Source: JACKII01 sp965222315
Lineage (GTDB): Bacteria > Pseudomonadota > Alphaproteobacteria > Bin95
Length of the DNA stretch: 64,000 bases
Direction of reading: 5' to 3'
Assembly (NCBI GenBank): GCA_965222315.1
Contig: OZ244951.1
Location: forward strand, 744,001 to 808,000
This document shows, piece by piece, positions 1 through 10,100 of this stretch. The number at the start of each line of letters is the position of its first letter. Position 1 is the first letter of the stretch. Below the pieces are notes generated by a model. The model ran no database searches, was not told the origin of the DNA, and saw only the letters and a program-made list of their open reading frames with translations. The position numbers and the translations under genes were made by a program.

Positions 1-3000
1 GCTTCCTATGAGACCAACCCAGATCAGGGACTGAGCGACGACTTTAAGACCAAATTTGCGGGCAGCTATGCATTCAAGACCTTCGACCTTACGCCCTATT
101 TGAGTCCGCATTCAATCCCCCATTGGAAACCTGGACCCCGAGACGCCCACTTCAATGGTACTGCACTTTACGAGGCCATCCCGGACACGGCTGATCTGTT
201 CGAGGATTATGACGCCCAGGGCGTGGTTCTGGAGACAGTCGTCAATGGTGAGAAGATTGTAACGCTCGCCTTTAGGGGAACAGATTCTAACGATGACGCC
301 TTCTTGGACGGCCAAACGTTCGATGAAGAAGGAATATTTGCACACTACGATGCCTTTTCGCCGCTTATCTCTGCGCTTGAAAAATACATTACTGACAATT
401 CAATCGACCGGTTAATAGTTACCGGCCATAGTCTTGGGGGGACGATGGCTGACGTATTTACGCTAGTCGATTCTCAAAGGTTTAGAGATATTCCCGGGAT
501 CGATTTAACAGTTGTATCCCTGGCTTCGGCCGGCTTTAATCCGGATATCGCTGAACTTTTCGATACCATCGACCCTAGAATCGCAGACATAAATTATAAT
601 TTCATACTTAATGATGAAGTTACTAAGCTTTATATTCCTGATTTTTACATCGGAATATCCCATTCGGAAGATAGGGTAACTTACCCTGAAGTGGACGATT
701 TTTATGATCCATTTCTGGTAAAAGATAGCTTTGTTCCTAATTTAGTTCTCGAATACAATATTGGATTTCATGACTTTGGTCAAATTAATACCATACATCT
801 TCCAAGGATTAGTAATTTTGATGTTCACTACGGTGGGATTTTATTCCCCAAGGGCTTTGGTGCGCAACATAACAAAGAGCTCTACACTAACAATATTCTA
901 GCACTTTACCAATCGCCGTTAGTTCACGATTACAAAAATAACACCATAATAATGGGAAGAGGTAAATACTATGACGGTAGTACTACTTTCCCTATTAATA
1001 GTGATCAAGGGGTCGGAAATACTTTGGATGGAACTCAAAAATCGGATTTCATACTGGGATTGGAGGGAAATGACCAACTTTTTGGCTATGACAGCAATGA
1101 TTTGCTTGATGGAGGTGTAGGAATCGATCGACTTTATGGTGGTGCTGGTAACGATACGCTTTATGGAGGTTCCGGAAACGACACCCTCGATGGCGGCAGT
1201 GATCGCGACACTCTAATCGGTGGAGGGGAAAACGATATAATTAACGGTGGCCCTGGTTTACAGGATACTGCTGTCTATTATGAGCATGATCTCAGTCAAG
1301 TTTCAGTGACTCGGAATGGCTCGGAGATCGTGGTTTCTACGCCCACAGATGGGAAAGACCGGCTTACCAACGTTGAGTATCTTGATATTGGCAATGATGT
1401 GAGAACAGTCGATCAGTGGATCGCTGATCTTTATGTCTCGCCGCCCCCACCTCCATCATCCAATCCCCCTCCTCCTAATGGGAACCCTCCACCGCCCTCT
1501 GGGAACACGCCTCCAGCAGGAACAGAGAATTACAAACTCTACGCTGCCAGGAACAATGTAACGATAGCGCCAAACCAGTCGATAGCTCTTACGGATATTT
1601 ACCCTGAGAGCGGTTGGTCCGATAGCGATGGTATCTTCGATCTAACCTACTTTGCAGTTCAAGATCGGTCTCCTGGCGGAGGCTACCTGACTTTTGATGG
1701 TGTACCAATTACAGCGAATACCATCGAAGAGGATCTAATTTCAAACATCGACCGATATGCTTTTGTGGGATCTACTGGGGCGGCCACCGACGAAATCGGG
1801 TTCAACGTCATCCAAGCCAACGGAGACTACAGCCCAACCTATGCAGCAGACTATGCAGCGAAGGTCACGACCCTAACTTCTTCTGGCGGAGGAGGTGGTA
1901 CCACAAACCCCGGAACAGGCCCAACCACAGGCGGCAAGGCGGATCTAATCCCTACGATCATCCAAGTATCTGCAAGCAACTATGCGCCGGGTGGCTTATT
2001 AACTATCCGGTTCACAATTGAAAACGTCGGTCAACAAAGAGCGCAAGCCCCTACAACAGGTCTCTATATTTCATCAGACAACGTAATAGATAGCAAGGAC
2101 ACCCTTGCCACTACTTATGATTCGAGAAATGTCGATGCGGGCGAAAGTTATTCAGGGAAAATTGAATACATTATACCAAATAGTATGGTTGGAACTTCCT
2201 ATTTGGGTGTTTGGGTTGACCACAACTCTCGACGGCCCGAAAATGATGAAGATAACAATATAGCAACTTCGCAAATCACGATTGGCAACCGGCCTTCGAA
2301 TCTCGCCGATCTAGTTCTAGAAAATACTTACCTAGAAAAAACACAACTTACTTACGGCGAAAAAACTAACATTATGTATCGTGTTGAGAACAAAGGGACC
2401 GCAACTTCGGCTCGCTCGGACATACACTTCTACCTAAGCAACAATAAAACCTTCGATGAAGATGATGACATATTACAGGCAAATGAATGGTATGGAACAA
2501 ACCGAGGGGGAGAGCGAACAGGAATTGACCCCGGAGACGACGACTATGAAATTGTCCCGCTCGACTTTAGCGCGAGCGAAGTTAAGGAAATAACGGGCAG
2601 CACGAATCCTACAGACCTTTATATTCTAGCTGTCATCGACGAAGACCGGCGCGGCCTCGAGTCTGATCGATCAAACAACATAACCGCGGTACGGTTTACC
2701 ATTGCCGATAAGCCTGCCAACTGGGTCGGGTATGCAGATATTGAAGCATACAATTTTGATATATCCTCGACACAAATAGAGCCAGGCGGGCGATTTGACT
2801 ATTCGGTTAAGTTGCAAAGCGTCGGTACGATTGATATCGCCAATCATTTAGTGAGTGGCGATGTAATTTGGCGAAATACCAAAACCGGTCAAGAAACAAT
2901 AGAAGGTTATATGAGTGTTCAAGATTTTATTAGATCTAGAGAATATTTTCTACAGAGAACCAATGATCTTGCTCACTCCAATAAAGAAATCGGTTATTAT

Positions 3001-6000
3001 GATGTTTTTTTCCGCGCTAGGAGTGTTACCCCCGAACCGTCGGATAAATTAGCGAACAACGATAGCAACTCAGTACGTGTGTTTTTTGGTACGGAAGAAG
3101 ACAGGTTGCTTGAAGAGCGAGGTGACCTGAACGCTGACAGTTTACACTTCATTCGCAATGTAGACGGCACTGTGTCAGGCAGTGCCGTGATCTCAAACCC
3201 AGGAGCCATTGATATCCCCGACGGAGCGACTGCCGCACTCGTTGTAGAGCGTGCAGATGGAACCGGCCAGCAGAGCATAGTTGCCACGCAGGCAATTCCC
3301 GCGCTTGTTAGTACACAGACAAGCCCGTCAAGCATTGTTACGCTTACCTTCTCAAACGTACCGCTGCCCGCGCTTGATATCGGCGATTATCGCCTCGTAC
3401 TGGCTCTTGATCTCTTTGACGTAGTGACAGAGGCGAGCGAAACCAACAACCGAACCGAAGCGCTTTCCATCACTGTTACTCAGGCGTTGCCTGACCTTAA
3501 AGCGGTCAGCGTGATCGCCAATGTTAGTGAAGCGGCGTCTGGTGAGCCGTTTACTGTTTCGGTCGAGGTCAAAAACACCGGTATCTCTGCTGCTGCTGCA
3601 AGTATAGCCGAGATCAAAGCGACCCTGTCAGATGGCAGCGAAGTCACTATAGGAAATGCTTCGATCCCTGCATTATCGGCAAACCAAGCGTATACTGCAA
3701 ACGTATCAGCAAGCCTGAATGGAAATTGGGCTATTGGCCAAACAACAATCTACGCTGTTGTCGATATGGCTAATTCAGTTCTTGAATCCAATGAGTCTAA
3801 TAAGTCTACCGCGTATGCGCCTTTTGAAATTTTAGCGCCGGCATCGATAGGGCCAGTTGGCGCTATTGTTGGCACGGTTGGCAATGACACCTTGCCTGGT
3901 ACGGCATTAGATGACTCTATCGTTGGCCTTGCAGGCAACGATGTCCTGCTCGGCTATGCCGGAGCCGACGTTCTGAACGGTGGAGCCGGCATCGACCGCG
4001 CGGCCTACTGGACCGCCAAAGGCGCAATCCGCGCCGATCTGATCTTCACCCAAGTCAACACCGGCGATGCCAAGGGCGATACTTACACCGGCATCGAAAA
4101 CCTCCAGGGCACCAACTTCAACGATGATCTGCGAGGCGACAACGTCGCCAACACCATCTGGGGCGTCAATGGCAATGACACGATCCATGGCCGCGGTGGT
4201 GATGACACGCTGAATGGCCAGAACGGCAACGACATCCTGCTGGGCTATGCCGGTGGCGACGATCTGGATGGCGGGGCCGGGACGGACCGGGCGGCCTATT
4301 GGACGGCGGCGATGGCGGTCCGGGCCGATTTGCGGTTTGCCAATGTCAACACGGGTGACGCGGCAGGGGACACCTATACGTCCATCGAGAACCTGCAGGG
4401 CTCGAACCACAATGACGACCTGCGGGGCGACAATGGCGCCAACACGATCTGGGGCGTCAATGGCAATGACACAATCCATGGCCGTGGCGGTGATGACACG
4501 CTGAACGGCCAGAATGGCAACGACATCCTGCTGGGCTATGCCGGTGGCGACGACCTGAATGGTGGGGCCGGGACGGACCGGGCGGCTTATTGGACGGCGT
4601 CGGCAGCGATCCGGGCTGACCTGCAGTTCGCCCATGTGAACACGAGCGATGCGGCGGGGGACACCTATACGTCCATCGAAGACTTGCAGGGCTCGAACCA
4701 CAATGACGACCTGCGGGGCGACAATGGCGCCAACACGATCTGGGGCGGCAACGGCAACGACACGATCCATGGCCGTGGCGGCGACGATGCACTGAACGGC
4801 CAAAACGGCAACGACATCCTGCTGGGCTATGCCGGAGGCGACGATCTGGATGGCGGGGCCGGGACGGACCGGGCGGCTTATTGGACGGCGACGATGGCGA
4901 TCCGGGCCGACCTGCAGTTGGCCCATGTGAACACGGGCGATGCGGCGGGGGATACCTATACGTCCATCGAAGACGTTCAGGGCTCGAGCCACAATGACGA
5001 CCTGCGCGGGGACAATGGCGCCAACACGCTCTGGGGCGGCAACGGCAATGACACGATCCATGGCCGCGGTGGCAACGATGTGCTGAACGGCCAGAACGGC
5101 AACGACATCCTGATTGGTTATGCTGGTGGCGACGATCTGGATGGCGGGGCCGGGACGGACCGGGCGGCCTATTGGACGGCGTCGGCAGCGATCCGGGCCG
5201 ACCTGCAGTTCGCCCATGTGAACACGGGCGATGCGGCGGGCGACACGTATACGTCCATCGAAGACGTTCAGGGCTCGAGCCACAATGACGACCTGCGCGG
5301 GGACAATGGCGGCAACACGATCTGGGGCGGCAACGGCAATGACACGATCCATGGCCGCGGTGGCAACGATGTGCTGAACGGCCAGAACGGCAACGACATC
5401 CTGATTGGTTATGCTGGTGGCGACGACCTGGATGGCGGGGCCGGGACGGACCGGGCGGCCTATTGGACGGCGTCGGCAGCGATCCGGGCCGACCTGCAGT
5501 TCGCCCATGTGAACACGGGCGATGCGGCGGGCGACACCTATACGTCCATCGAAGACGTTCAGGGCTCGAGCCACAATGACGACCTGCGCGGGGACAATGG
5601 CGGCAACACGATCTGGGGCGGCAACGGCAATGACACGATCCATGGCCGCGGTGGCAACGATGTGCTGAACGGCCAGAACGGCAACGACATCCTGATTGGT
5701 TATGCTGGTGGCGACGATCTGGATGGTGGGGCCGGGACGGACCGGGCGGCCTATTGGACGGCGGGCGCGGGCGTCCGTGCCGACCTGCAGTTCGCCAACG
5801 TGAACACGGGCGATGCGGCGGGCAACAGCTATACGTCCATCGAGGATTTGCAGGGCTCGAACCACGATGACGACCTGCGGGGTGATGCTGGTAATAATAT
5901 GATCTGGGGCGGCAATGGCAATGACGCCATCCGTGGCCGGGCCGGCAACGACACGCTGCTGGGCCAGGGCGGCAACGACACGTTCTTCTTTGAGAACGGC

Positions 6001-6213
6001 TTCGGCAATGACGTGATCGTCGGGTTCGAGGCGTTCAACGCGAACGAGAAGATCGACCTGTCCATGGTCACCAACATCACCGACTTCGCCGACCTCGCAG
6101 CCAACCACCTGAGCCAAGTGGGCGCCGACGCCGTCATCACCGACGGTGCCGGGACAATCACCCTGCTGGGTGTCCAGACCACCGACCTGAACGCAGGCGA
6201 CTTCGCATTCTGA
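1..6213 (+). CDS. Giant RTX lipase-like secreted protein (5' end outside window)
   Basis: The frame is open to the left edge, so the true start lies outside; the first in-window start codon, TTG at 100, is probably internal. Order of parts: a class 3 lipase-like domain with AFRGTDS and the nucleophile elbow GHSLGG (Ser codon 430-432), plausible Asp (613-615) and His (826-828); a short RTX block (about 1012-1270); a Pro-rich linker (1441-1515); a unique domain; about five CARDB-like beta domains (about 1940-3830) ending in NN-rich strands; a second RTX block of seven 97-residue repeats; and a C-terminus ending DLNAGDFAF that resembles RTX type I secretion signals. Known for the family: RTX repeats bind calcium after export. 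Inferred: an extracellular lipid- or ester-hydrolysing protein. No HlyB/HlyD-type exporter is in the window. Codons are AT-rich before about 3900 and GC-rich after. Confidence 0.85.
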   Translation, partial: ASYETNPDQGLSDDFKTKFAGSYAFKTFDLTPYLSPHSIPHWKPGPRDAHFNGTALYEAIPDTADLFEDYDAQGVVLETVVNGEKIVTLAFRGTDSNDDAFLDGQTFDEEGIFAHYDAFSPLISALEKYITDNSIDRLIVTGHSLGGTMADVFTLVDSQRFRDIPGIDLTVVSLASAGFNPDIAELFDTIDPRIADINYNFILNDEVTKLYIPDFYIGISHSEDRVTYPEVDDFYDPFLVKDSFVPNLVLEYNIGFHDFGQINTIHLPRISNFDVHYGGILFPKGFGAQHNKELYTNNILALYQSPLVHDYKNNTIIMGRGKYYDGSTTFPINSDQGVGNTLDGTQKSDFILGLEGNDQLFGYDSNDLLDGGVGIDRLYGGAGNDTLYGGSGNDTLDGGSDRDTLIGGGENDIINGGPGLQDTAVYYEHDLSQVSVTRNGSEIVVSTPTDGKDRLTNVEYLDIGNDVRTVDQWIADLYVSPPPPPSSNPPPPNGNPPPPSGNTPPAGTENYKLYAARNNVTIAPNQSIALTDIYPESGWSDSDGIFDLTYFAVQDRSPGGGYLTFDGVPITANTIEEDLISNIDRYAFVGSTGAATDEIGFNVIQANGDYSPTYAADYAAKVTTLTSSGGGGGTTNPGTGPTTGGKADLIPTIIQVSASNYAPGGLLTIRFTIENVGQQRAQAPTTGLYISSDNVIDSKDTLATTYDSRNVDAGESYSGKIEYIIPNSMVGTSYLGVWVDHNSRRPENDEDNNIATSQITIGNRPSNLADLVLENTYLEKTQLTYGEKTNIMYRVENKGTATSARSDIHFYLSNNKTFDEDDDILQANEWYGTNRGGERTGIDPGDDDYEIVPLDFSASEVKEITGSTNPTDLYILAVIDEDRRGLESDRSNNITAVRFTIADKPANWVGYADIEAYNFDISSTQIEPGGRFDYSVKLQSVGTIDIANHLVSGDVIWRNTKTGQETIEGYMSVQDFIRSREYFLQRTNDLAHSNKEIGYYDVFFRARSVTPEPSDKLANNDSNSVRVFFGTEEDRLLEERGDLNADSLHFIRNVDGTVSGSAVISNPGAIDIPDGATAALVVERADGTGQQSIVATQAIPALVSTQTSPSSIVTLTFSNVPLPALDIGDYRLVLALDLFDVVTEASETNNRTEALSITVTQALPDLKAVSVIANVSEAASGEPFTVSVEVKNTGISAAAASIAEIKATLSDGSEVTIGNASIPALSANQAYTANVSASLNGNWAIGQTTIYAVVDMANSVLESNESNKSTAYAPFEILAPASIGPVGAIVGTVGNDTLPGTALDDSIVGLAGNDVLLGYAGADVLNGGAGIDRAAYWTAKGAIRADLIFTQVNTGDAKGDTYTGIENLQGTNFNDDLRGDNVANTIWGVNGNDTIHGRGGDDTLNGQNGNDILLGYAGGDDLDGGAGTDRAAYWTAAMAVRADLRFANVNTGDAAGDTYTSIENLQGSNHNDDLRGDNGANTIWGVNGNDTIHGRGGDDTLNGQNGNDILLGYAGGDDLNGGAGTDRAAYWTASAAIRADLQFAHVNTSDAAGDTYTSIEDLQGSNHNDDLRGDNGANTIWGGNGNDTIHGRGGDDALNGQNGNDILLGYAGGDDLDGGAGTDRAAYWTATMAIRADLQLAHVNTGDAAGDTYTSIEDVQGSSHNDDLRGDNGANTLWGGNGNDTIHGRGGNDVLNGQNGNDILIGYAGGDDLDGGAGTDRAAYWTASAAIRADLQFAHVNTGDAAGDTYTSIEDVQGSSHNDDLRGDNGGNTIWGGNGNDTIHGRGGNDVLNGQNGNDILIGYAGGDDLDGGAGTDRAAYWTASAAIRADLQFAHVNTGDAAGDTYTSIEDVQGSSHNDDLRGDNGGNTIWGGNGNDTIHGRGGNDVLNGQNGNDILIGYAGGDDLDGGAGTDRAAYWTAGAGVRADLQFANVNTGDAAGNSYTSIEDLQGSNHDDDLRGDAGNNMIWGGNGNDAIRGRAGNDTLLGQGGNDTFFFENGFGNDVIVGFEAFNANEKIDLSMVTNITDFADLAANHLSQVGADAVITDGAGTITLLGVQTTDLNAGDFAF
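3997..5990 (+). repeat. Seven tandem 291-bp RTX repeats
   Basis: Each unit encodes 97 residues starting RAAYWTA and holding several GGxGxDxL-type nonapeptides. Copies start at 3997, 4288, 4579, 4870, 5161, 5452 and 5743, exactly 291 bp apart, so there is no indel. Copies 5 and 6 differ at only about three bases by eye; the first and last are the most divergent. This pattern suggests recent duplication or gene conversion. Confidence 0.95.
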
Positions 6214-6529
6214 CAACCCACGAGCGGAACTTGCGGGGTGTCGGAAAACGGAGAACTTCCGATTTCAGATCGGTTCGCTCAGCCAGTATGCTCATACTAA
6301 CCCATTCTCTGCTGGCCACATCGCTCGGAAAATGGCGTTTTTTTCTGGGGTTGTAGCGCTAGGGCTGGTGACTGTGCCTCCAGCGATTCAGGCAAAATTC
6401 GTTCTCTCCATGCCTAATGTTCTCCGAAGCTTGTGACTTTGCAGATTCAGTACCTGTTTGTAACACATTGAAAGAAGCGCTGAATTCGGTGGACCAAATT
6501 GACGGTTTCGCAGTTCCACTCGAGTGTGT

Positions 6530-7106
6530 AGGCGGCGGCAAGCTGCGGGTGCAGATGCGGATCGAGATCAAGCGCCTGCAGCAACGCCTGGGCGTCACCG
6601 CTGTTTACGTCACCCACGATCAGGTCGAGGCCATGACGCTCGGCCACCGGCTGGTAGTGTTGAACGAGGGCCGGGCGGAGCAGATCGGCGCGCCGATGAA
6701 CCTGTACAACCGGCCCTCCGCCACCTTTGTCGTGGGCTTCATAGGTTCACCCGCGATAAATCTGGCAGCGGCCGCATCAAACGGGGCCAGCGTCGACGTT
6801 GGCGGCGCGTCGCAGCCTTTACCGCCAGGCATGCGGGCCTCCGGCCTGCCGTCGCATCTGCGAATCGGCGTCCGGCCTGAGCATTTCGAACTCACATCGG
6901 CGCAAAACGTGACGTTGACGGTCGCCGTAGAACTGGTGGAGGCGCTGGGCGCCGATACGTTGGTGCACGCCCATGCAGGAGAGGCGGCGCGAACCCTGCG
7001 CCTGCCGGGTGGCGCGCCCGTCAACACCGGCGGCCGATTGCCGATGCGGACCGCGCCGGACCATGTGCATCTGTTCGACCGTTCGACCGGCGCGCGCGTC
7101 GTGTAA
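6530..7106 (+). pseudogene. C-terminal remnant of a UgpC/MalK-type ABC ATPase
   Basis: From KLRVQMRIEIKRLQQ onward the frame matches the second half of sugar-ABC ATPases: VYVTHDQVEAMTL (switch/H-loop), then IGAPMNLYNRPSATFV and FIGSPA, then the regulatory TOBE region ending HLFDRSTGARVV. Walker A, Q-loop, signature LSGGQ and Walker B are all absent. The sequence before it (6417-6529) reads open but has no ABC similarity, so the ORF is a chimera made at a deletion or insertion junction near 6530. A full-length paralogue lies at 22734-23834 and shows what is missing. It cannot hydrolyse ATP and is most likely dead. Confidence 0.85.
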
Positions 7107-7135
7107 CGCCGCGCCAGCCGAGCGAAGATATTATC

Positions 7136-10100
7136 TTAGACGATATCTAGCCCGTCGAGCGTCAGCATCAGCTGGTTGCCGCCCACAGAGACCGTCAGCA
7201 ATGTGCCGCCAAAGCCATCGTCGGTCACGTTTAGAACTCCGTTCGCGTCCGCCTCCAAAATGTCCTCGACACTGTCGAACCGGGCCGTGCCACCATTGTT
7301 GGCCGTAAACAAATCGTTCAGCAGGTCCGCGCCGTCGTCGAAGGTGCCCGGTTCAAAGAACCGGAACTCTAGCATATCGCCGTCGACAAACGACAGGTCG
7401 GCGATGGTGTGGGCGTCGCCGTCGTTGACGAAGCGGCCGTCGACGCGGAACAAATCACCGCCCGCGCCGCCTTTGGCCGTGTCCATGCCGAACCGCATCA
7501 ACAGCGTGTCGTCGCCGCCAAAGCCAAGCAAAGAATCGTCGCCACCGGTGCCGATCAACAGATCGTTGCCGGGCGAAAGATCCGGCGCGCCCGCCGGAAT
7601 GCCAAGGGAAGCGAAAAGAATTCCGTCAAGCTCGACATCCAGTGCCTTGCCCCCAACGGCGACGCTCAGCAGCGTGTTTCCGTCGCCGGCGTCTGAGGCC
7701 AGCATGACGCCGTTCAGGTGCGCCTCGACGATATCATCCACGCTGTCGAACAACGCCCCATTGCCATTTTGGCCGAACACGTCCAGTTCATTCGAGGGAT
7801 CGGCGAAATCGCTGAACGTGCCGCCATCCATCAGGCGGAACTGGAGCAGATCCCCACTGGCAAAATCCAGGTCCATGATGCTGTGATAGTCGCCACCGTT
7901 CTGGTAGCGCCCGTCTATGATGAAGGTGTCGCTGTCCGCGCCTCCGTTGGCCATGTCGTCGCCGAACCGCATCAGAATCGTATCGTTGCCATCCTGGCCA
8001 ACCAGTAGGTCGTTGGCGGACGTGCCGATCAGCAGGTTATCGCCACTGTCGCCGGCAATAACGTTCTTGCCCACCGGTAGGTGCAATGCGGCCACCACCG
8101 GATCGTGATCGGAGGCACGGGTGGTCGTCGCCGCGAACTCCGAGTTCACATGGATGGTGTCATACTCGGGCGCGATGAGACCGAGGTTGTCGCTAATGAG
8201 GATATGATCAAGCGTCTGGCTGTTTCCCTGAAAGATAAACGAGTAGCGCTCGTCCGCCTCAAGGTCGTTGGTGAGATTGGTCAGACCTACGCCTTCGAGA
8301 ATGCCCACCGGCGAGACGAACTCGAACTCGTTCAGGTCGCCCATTACCACCACGTTGGCGTTTGGATCGGTCGTCAGCAGACTGCCGGCGAACGCGGCAA
8401 CCTCGGTCGCCTGCGCCTGACGCTCGTCCAGCGACCCGTTGACGGTCACGTCTTCCTGGCGGGCGTCGAACGGCTGCTCCACGCCCAAGATCGGCGACGA
8501 GCCCCCCTTGGAGGAGAAGTGGTTGTTGACGATGGTCACTTCTTCACCGTTGAAGGCGAACGTAGCGGCCAGCGGCAGGCGCGCGCCATCGAACGCCTCG
8601 CCCGGCGCCTGGGAGCCAACCGGCTGCACCGAACCCGGCACGACGCTGACTCGGCTCTCGTCGTAGACGAAGGCGGTGCGAATGTTGGCGCCCGGCTGGC
8701 CGCCGCTGGCGTTGTCCAAAATGAACGTGTTGTCGATGAAGGCATAGCTGTTCGAGCCGTTAACGAAGCCGTCGTCAGCCAGGTCGATAGCGTCGAGGAT
8801 CATTTGCAGTGTCTGATCGGCTGCAACCGTGCCGTCATCAGTGGAGCCCGAATTGTCCTGCACTTCCTGCAAGCCGATGATGTCCGGCGCGTTCAGGTTA
8901 AACAGAATGTGCTGGGCGATGGCGTCGAAACGGCCATCGGCTACATCCGTATCGCCGTCGGCGTCGTTCGGGTCCAGGTTCAGCACGTTGTAACTGGCGA
9001 CCGTCAGCGTGTCGCCGTCGCTGACGATGGAGGTGGTCTCGGCGGTCAGGCCGGCGTCAATGATCTGGCTGGTGAAATCCAAGGTGGGCAGGATCTCGAA
9101 ATTGCCGAAGCTGTAGCCGACCACGCCAGTCACGTCGCCCAACAGGTCGCCGACATCGACGTCCGGGAAGGCGAAATTGAAGATGCCGCTGTCCTCGTCG
9201 ATCTGCACCTTTTCCGGGTTGAAGTCGTCCGGTGCAATGTTCAGCGTGCCGCGCTGGGAGATGCCAGTGGCGTCCGCGCCCTGATCGACAACGGCGAAGA
9301 TCTCGCCGAAGCCGTTTGTGCTGCCAACGGCCATCAGATCCTGCGCCGTTACATACATCGCCTCCAGGCTCTCCCAGAAGTCGATGCCGTCGGTCGCCGC
9401 ATCAAAGCTGGCAAAGGCGTCATCGTCGATGTTTTGGTCCGGCAGCAAGCGGCCGCCTTGCCCCAGCAAGGTTGCGGCCGGCAGGGCGTTGCCGGTGGAC
9501 TGGACCGTGATGACAGGGCTGGAAATCTGTGTCGTCGACAGGTTCCCGGTCGACGCGCCGCCGGGAATGAACTCGCTGACTGCACCCTCAACCTGCAGCC
9601 CGTCGCCAACCGCCACAGCGGGTGCGCTACCGGTGAACACAAAGATCGCGTCGGACGTGGCGATATCGCCGTCGCCGACCGCATCCTGCAGGTAGAAACC
9701 GTTGCTATCCACGGCGGTCACGATCCCGGTCGTGACGACCGCTTGGCCTAAGAATGGCGAGGTGTGCTGCGCCCCCTGAATGTCAAAGATCGAAACGGCC
9801 AGCGACGGCGCGCCGATAAAGGCAGGGTTGACCGCGCCAAAGGTATCCGTGCTGGCGGTCGGGTCTGTGTCGAACGCAGCCGGGACGACGGTCGCCGCCG
9901 CGATGTCGAACACCTGGCCACCGTCGGGGTCGTTGACCGCATACCAGTCGCCATCGGCGCTGTCGCGAAAGATGAGGCGCGGCTCGTCGCCGGTAAAGGC
10001 GAAGTCCTGCCCACCCAACTGTAAGCCATAGAGCGCGAACTCATCCCCCGCGGTGTCCGGCACACCGATGGCGTCCAGTACCATGCCAAAGGCAGACAGG

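Noticed and set aside
3907..6216. 769-codon open frame antisense to the RTX repeats
   Set aside because: It mirrors the 291-bp GC-rich repeats; openness follows from codon bias of the sense gene, and there is no ribosome site or known motif.
8081..9751. 556-codon plus-strand frame inside the nuclease gene
   Set aside because: Antisense shadow of a gene with all EEP motifs; no start signal or family.
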